Shown here piece by piece: positions 58,835 to 64,000 of a stretch of 64,000 nucleotides of DNA; the stretch's first letter is position 1; each line of letters opens with the position of its first letter. The DNA comes from Jaapia argillacea MUCL 33604 (lineage: Eukaryota > Basidiomycota > Agaricomycetes > Jaapiales > Jaapiaceae). The stretch covers positions 67,042-131,041 of the forward strand of contig KL197763.1 of the NCBI GenBank assembly GCA_000697665.1, in the 5' to 3' direction. The translations under genes and the position numbers were made by a program. The notes under the pieces are model-generated. The model was not told the origin of the DNA. It did not search any database and saw nothing but the letters and a program-made list of their open reading frames with translations.

Positions 58835-60406
58835 TCATAGCATATTCCAACCCATTCGTACCCTCTCATCCTCTCTTGCATAATACAGATCCCTCAGCCC
58901 GATACTTACCTCGAGCCACTTTGCTCTCGATCTCTGGTCAAGACCTAAGTCAATCCCCAAGTCGAGACTGTCCAGCTCCGGAAACAGTCGATTGAGGAGA
59001 TAGGCCGTCTGTCGAGGATCTGTGACCTTTGCGTTGGTGGGGACGTACAGATCTCGAAGAGGGTGGGACAAGATCGGAACGTCCGCACGAGAAGGTAATA
59101 TCGTCGCATCAAAGTTTAAGTCCAGTGCCTCCAGAGCTGGGCAGAGGCGAGCGAGGGTGGTGAGGAAACCGAAGGTGGGAGTCACATATGGTGGGTTGTA
59201 TCGGAGCGAGAAACGCTTCAGATGAGGCCATGAGGATGCCATGGACTCCGCGTCCGCGTCGGATAGACGCAATAGCGTGCGAGTTTGAAGCTCTCCAACC
59301 ATAAAGTGGACTGTGACCTCTCGAACATGTTTCAGCCGCAATAGCGGCTCGATGGCGTGAAGGATGTTCACTGATGTCTGGTCGGGTCCCGCGAGTGTTG
59401 TTGTGAGCTCGAAATATTTGGCCAAAGCAGGTACCTTCACGAGGCAAAGGCGTAAATCCGAAGGTGTTGTTGTACCGTGACCAGATAGTTTAATCGTCTC
59501 GACGCATGGTAACGTTAGCCGTTGAAGCACGAGACCCATCTTCAATATCCCTCCCCTGAGAATGAGTGACTCCAAACTCGGTAACGTCCCAGCGATGAGA
59601 GTATTCTCAGCACCCAGGTCGTTAACGTTCATGGATAACTTCCGGAGACTCTGGATTTCGGGGAGAAGGTTGAATAGACGATGTCCACCCATACTATCCA
59701 CCGAAAGCTCTCTGAGGGTCGGAAACGCCGCAATATGGTTCACCGGATGGTGCATGAACCCAACAATATCAAGCTTCTCGATTCCGAGCGCCACAGACGC
59801 GAGGCGACTGAGAAACAGAGCCACAATCTGGTCTCCTTGAAGCGAACTTGGATCTCGAGTCGGGGTCGCGGTGCGAGATATTTGGATACTCGTGCACAGG
59901 TTGACTTGTCGAAGAGAAGGTGACAGGAACAGGAGGGAGCCAGCGACGGGATAGAGCCAGCTCAAGTGGCGAATGGATGGTAGTAGGGGCTCCATGCCCG
60001 CCAACTGTGAGAGGACGAGATAAACGGAGGGGTCCACCTGATAGTTTAGGCCTCGATGGTCGAGGGAGTTGATCAGAGTCGCATATTCTTTGAGTCGATC
60101 CCATTCTTGGGGAGAGGGCAGCTTGTTCATCACCTAAAAATTGTCATTGAGGTGAGAGGGAAGAATTTGAGGGAAACTTACATAGACGCCATTCGTCATC
60201 GTGAATGAGGGGAGGATTCGAAACAAAGGAATGGGGCTCTTCATATCACGCCATAAAACCTTCGCAGCTGGGAGAAACCAGGAACGGCAGCATATCATTG
60301 AATTCGCAAGAGTCCGTTTATCGAGGTTATCGGGTGATCGATCCCAACATGACTCGAAGATTTGAATGAGAATGTCGACTTTGTGTAACAGCGGATGCGC
60401 TGACAT
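58835..60406 (-). CDS. F-box-like/LRR-like protein
   Basis: Exon 1 from ATG 60406: MSAHPLLHKVDILIQIFESC, TLANSMICCRSWFLPAAKVL, WRDMKSPIPLFRILPSFTMT. Intron joins NGVY to VMNKLPSPQEWDRLKEYATL. Exon 2 (432 residues from its Met) shows leucine-rich periodicity (AAFPTLRELSVDSMGGHRLF, TLPSLESLILRGGILKMGLV, SSWPHLKRFSLRYNPPYVTP, YLLNRLFPELDSLDLGIDLG), ending RVRMGWNML. Intact. The start is chosen because the other family members also begin a few residues before the H-P-x-L or A-V-L-L motif. Confidence 0.8.
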
Positions 60407-60939
60407 CTTGGAATACAGGCCAAATACCGAAATGGCGGGACTGAAGCCAAGCCGAGGGTTAAAGACTGGGAACAAGTTGCAAATAGTCCCCGTACCTCTG
60501 TAAGCCACTTGCTTGACGACCAACTACGCACCAAAGAAATTCGGTGGGCCCCTTCGACAAGTAGTCCTCCGAGTAGACACGGAGTTACAACTAGACAAGG
60601 AGGTTAGCCTGATGCCAGCGTAGACAGGAACTCAAGCGTGAAGATCGACAGGACTACGGAGAGGGTGGGAGTGGGAGAAAGGGACGGTGCCAATAATGAA
60701 GGACGCGTTGTTATGGTTTGTTGGGGACAAAGGCTTTGCGCCACGGCCAGGGGATTGTCAGAATGTCGATTGTTTTACATGGAGATGACGACAGCAATGA
60801 TTAGCCCTCAGCATTATAAGTCAGGATAATGTCCACCAGAATATAGCGTGCGTGGCGAAGGGTAAATATTTATCGTACACAACCGGAGAGAAACATTCGA
60901 ACGCTCGAGGGGGGTCAATGCTTAGTCCGAATCCACAGG
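60407..60939. other. Intergenic
   Basis: 530 bp; nothing recognised. Confidence 0.3.
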
Positions 60940-62634
60940 TCATTTCTCCGAGTTCACGAGCGCTTGAAGCTTTCGTTGTTGTCCGTTCAATCCGTTGGGA
61001 TACGTCTGGTCGCAAATAGGGAAAAGAAACCGCAAGTACCGAGCCATCGCCTCCAGGTCTCCATCGGCCTCTTCAATCACCATCCACTGACCTAATCGCA
61101 GGGATGTAACTCTACTATGACCGTTTGCAGGAAAGAAGGAGGAGGGAAGAATGTCAGAGGCCTGGGCGATCAAGGGGATGCTAATCTCCGAAAGCAAGGG
61201 ATGGCTGGCTAGGGGAAGTAATCCGCGTAGTGCGACGGAAGGGGGTTCCGTCTGATGTGATAGCACAGGGCTATCCAGCACAAGGGGGTCCAGGCGCAAA
61301 CAGCGTAAGGATGGCCAGGAAGCGACGAGGTCGGTCATCGTGCTATCCCCCAAATCGTCAAAGGAATAAGAGGTGCCCCATATGAATGAAACGAGATTGT
61401 GAAGCATAGAGAGGGGCCTCAACGAGATGGAAAGATCTGGTGGGCGGCGGAGAGGAAGGTCACGGCGGCTTCTTTTCCCCGAACAATCACTTTTGATGGA
61501 GGTGAGGGATAGCTTTTCGCTCAATATCGAGATGAATTGACGAGACGAAAATGGCGAAAACGGAAGTCTGATGAGGATGTCGATTTCTGAGAGAAAGGGA
61601 GAGCCACAAGCGCGTATTAAAGATAGGTATGGATCACATGAATTGGCATATAAAACCATTTCCTGGACCGCGGGGAACGCATTGGGACTTTCGACAAGGA
61701 AGTCGAATCCGGTTTGTGGGGTGGATCTAATGACGGGTGCGTGGGCGTTCAGGCAATTGGAAAACGAGATGCACTTCAATGTCTTCAAGCTCACGAGGTG
61801 AGCCCAGGTGGTCATATCCAACGGAGTGTAGTGGGCAATAGAAGCGATGTGATTGAGAGTCTTTAAGGGCTCAGACAGTGCTACAAACACTGAGGATCGT
61901 CCCGGATCGTGATTTACGTTGAGTTCACGTAAGTGGGGGCACTCCTTGGGAAGTCGAGAGATGAAGGATGTGATAGATTCCATTGTGGAAGTTCCTGGGC
62001 TCCAACCACGGATGGATATACGAGTCAGTTTGGGACCGAGAAAGAGATTGGCATAGGGAAAGAAATTAATGTCGTCGGAAGCCTCGTCACCTTCATCATC
62101 CGACCAGTCATGTTCATCATGTCAACCATCCAAAGGCCACGACCATCCAAGGGTATGCAGTTGCGGGAGGAGAGGAGAAGGTCGATGCAGAGCCAACGAC
62201 TGAAAAATGTTGAGCGCAATGAGCCCAGGGGATCTGGGGAAGTAGCCTGGATAGCGAAAATCTCCGAACAACAATGCTCCCAACTCCCTAATCCGATGAG
62301 AGTAGAACTAGAATCTCGCCCAATCAGCAGGTCGTGGTTCACGTTGAAAGGCCTGGTTTTCGTTGGTTAGTATCAGATCGTCGAATACGATACGGTAAGT
62401 CACACGAACCAAGTAAGGGCGGCCCTTCCCTGTCTTCTCCTCCAACCATAAGTCAGATGGCATGGTCATGATAAGCGGGGCGAGATCGCTTTGGATGCGC
62501 CAGAGAGCATCGAGAGCTGGATGCATGAAGAGTCGACAAGTCCGAGCGAAAGCTGGGAGGTCGGAAGGCCATGCGTCGTCGATGTATGCAACTACGATGA
62601 TGAGAATATCGGTGATCTGTAAGGCGTAGTGCAT
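60940..62634 (-). pseudogene. F-box-like gene, second subfamily, with two in-frame stops
   Basis: Starts MHYALQITDILIIVVAYIDD, DLPAFARTCRLFMHPALDAL, ending that part with PADWARF. The same frame then meets TAG (about 62313) and, after FYSHRIRELGALLFGDFRYP to WPLDG, TGA (about 62130). From there it is open through INFFPYANLFLGPKLTRISI, MESITSFISRLPKECPHLRE, CGSPFLSEIDILIRLPFSPF, SWPSLRCLRLDPLVLDSPVL, EADGDLEAMARYLRFLFPIC, to LQALVNSEK (stop at 60940). The first stop sits where the 52233 relative has Asp (DWGRFD). An intron ending at this TAG is possible, but no donor fits. Either recently dead or with unusual splicing. Confidence 0.6.
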
Positions 62635-63517
62635 GATGCACACGTGTTCAATGACTGGGTGGAATGGTTGCGAAGCCGTTCGAGGAGGTGGAGGTGGGAG
62701 GGTGTAGCAGGGTGTGTTATGACTGCAACATGAGGCCACGTGCCAACACGCATGACGAGCTTCAGCCTTATGTAAAACAGAAAGCAGATGGAAGCCAATG
62801 TTCCTCGGACTGCACCTCGCGGAACTACTCCCAACCCATGATGGCTTCCTTATGCGTATATTCAGACGAGTTTGACCCAGTATGAAGAAACTGAGGATCT
62901 TTCGAAGTTTTATCATCATCCGAGTCAGAATCAAGGGATCTTCGAAGGCCCTTGGGGCGCTCTGACTCGTTCCAGTCATCCCTTCGACAGATGAAAGTAT
63001 GTCTTCCATCTTACAAGCTTTCATCATACCCTGACTTTTGGCTTACAAGTTAGCATAATACTGACCAACTTCTTAGCACCACCGTTATGGGCATTAGGAC
63101 GGCCACCTCCGACGCTCCCAAAATATGATTGGCGATATTGGTCTGTCGCGGCTCTTAAAGTCTCCGAATCGTCAGACTTGGTAGGGACTCGGGAGTTTTT
63201 TTCGGGGAAAAACAGAGTTGAGCGCCCCGAAAAAGCAGGGTGCAACGGTGTGGCGGTGTTACGAAGTCTCGTAGCGCCCGACGATCCAGATGCCGTAACC
63301 ATTGCTGGCTACCATCTGTCTCTTCTGGTCGACCACACTGTTGTGGCATGCTGGGACCTCCACCTCCCCATAGAAAAAGGATGCTCACTATAGTAGTTGT
63401 CGCAGTATTGGTATTTGTGCCACACGAGCCCTTGGCTTTGACGCTCGATTTTTGTTTATAAGGGCGTACTGATTTGCATGCGATGGACCTCTTCTATTGA
63501 AATCAACTCTCAACACC
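62635..63517. other. Intergenic
   Basis: 880 bp upstream of the Gly-rich membrane protein gene; no gene recognised. Confidence 0.3.
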
Positions 63518-64000
63518 ATGCACATCAACACCAGTGCGCCCTCCCTTCTCTCCAGGTCTCTACCTGGCTCGCCCGGATCCGGGCTCTTTCCCCGTAAAGG
63601 GGGTGGTGGTGGAGGGGGAGGTGGTCATGGGGGTGGGGATGGTGGTGGCCACTCCAGCGGTGAGAGCGGTGAAAGTGGCGGAGCCAAAGGGTTGACCACA
63701 GGATCCTCCCGCTCCTCATCTGGGTTTTCACTCGGCTCAAACTCCGACAAACGCTATGTGGAACCTTACGGCGGTGGTGGCGGCAAACCCTTCACTTTGC
63801 CATCGGGCTCACCCTACTCTGGAAGACTAGCAGGTGGTGGTTCAAGAGTGAGTCATTGCTTTTTTTCTCGTGTGGAGTTCCGATTTGATTTTAGAACAGA
63901 GCCAGGTTTATGGCACCTCGCGATACGGCAGTGGATATCCATACGGTGGGGCCGGAAGTTACATCGATAATCGCCCTCTCCCTTTCGTCTTCTGGCCAAT
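63518..64000 (+). CDS. Gly/Ser-rich membrane protein family, copy 2 (3' part beyond window)
   Basis: Starts MHINTSAPSLLSRSLPGSPG. A Gly/His/Ser-rich region follows, then GGGGGKPFTLPSGSPYSGRL, AGGGSR. The first intron (GTGAGTC...GAACAG) joins SQVYGTSRYGSGYPYGGAGS, YIDNRPLPFVFWP, where the window ends. Same block order, intron position and RPLP[FY]VF[WY]P motif as the gene at 13141-14310. The missing remainder should contain an extracellular domain and one transmembrane helix. Confidence 0.72.

Overview
The window looks like nuclear DNA from a basidiomycete fungus, most likely an Agaricomycete. Protein genes are split by many short (45-70 bp) GT-AG introns. The gene content is typical of that group: DUF6533-type membrane proteins, CBM1 secreted proteins, and a large expansion of F-box/leucine-rich-repeat-like proteins. 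No rRNA, CRISPR array, operon or convincing tRNA is visible. All exon joins below come from reading frame, splice signals and comparison of paralogs inside the window, so they are predictions.

Layout. 1-1481: 3' part of an F-box-like gene (-). 1912-3206: RNase H1. 3603-4483 and 5011-5779: two tandem Ifi-6-16 (ISG12/IFI27-like) genes. 6242-7031: GAR transformylase (purine synthesis). 7837-11238: head-to-head inverted pair of F-box-like genes, one of them dead. 11603-12871: OB-fold protein. 13141-14310: Gly/Ser-rich single-pass membrane protein. 15309-16156: third Ifi-6-16 gene. 16675-17465: unrecognised charged protein. 18387-21520: convergent pair of DUF6533 genes. 24393-30159: three GNAT acetyltransferase paralogs around a beta-carbonic anhydrase and a duplicated gene relic. 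31333-32571 and 37091-38317: two intronless GTPases resembling immunity-related GTPases (IRG). 34228-35648: aldo-keto reductase with a stop at its catalytic Tyr. 38318-45510: repeat arrays, a TA-flanked MITE and two tandem F-box-like genes. 46560-48660: minisatellite, dispersed repeat and a multi-pass membrane protein. 49919-51693: two convergent CBM1 genes. 52233-62634: F-box-like genes and pseudogenes around an Atg15-type lipase. 63518-end: partial second copy of the Gly-rich membrane protein family.

Most striking is the presence of two IRG-like GTPases and three Ifi-6-16 proteins in one 35-kb stretch. In animals both families are interferon-induced effectors. Both GTPases begin with an N-myristoylation consensus (MGxxxS) like that of mouse Irga6. 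The rest of the window shows fast gene birth and death: tandem and inverted duplications, several pseudogenes and at least three repeat families. That is the usual setting for fungal self/non-self or defence genes. A defence role is inference only.
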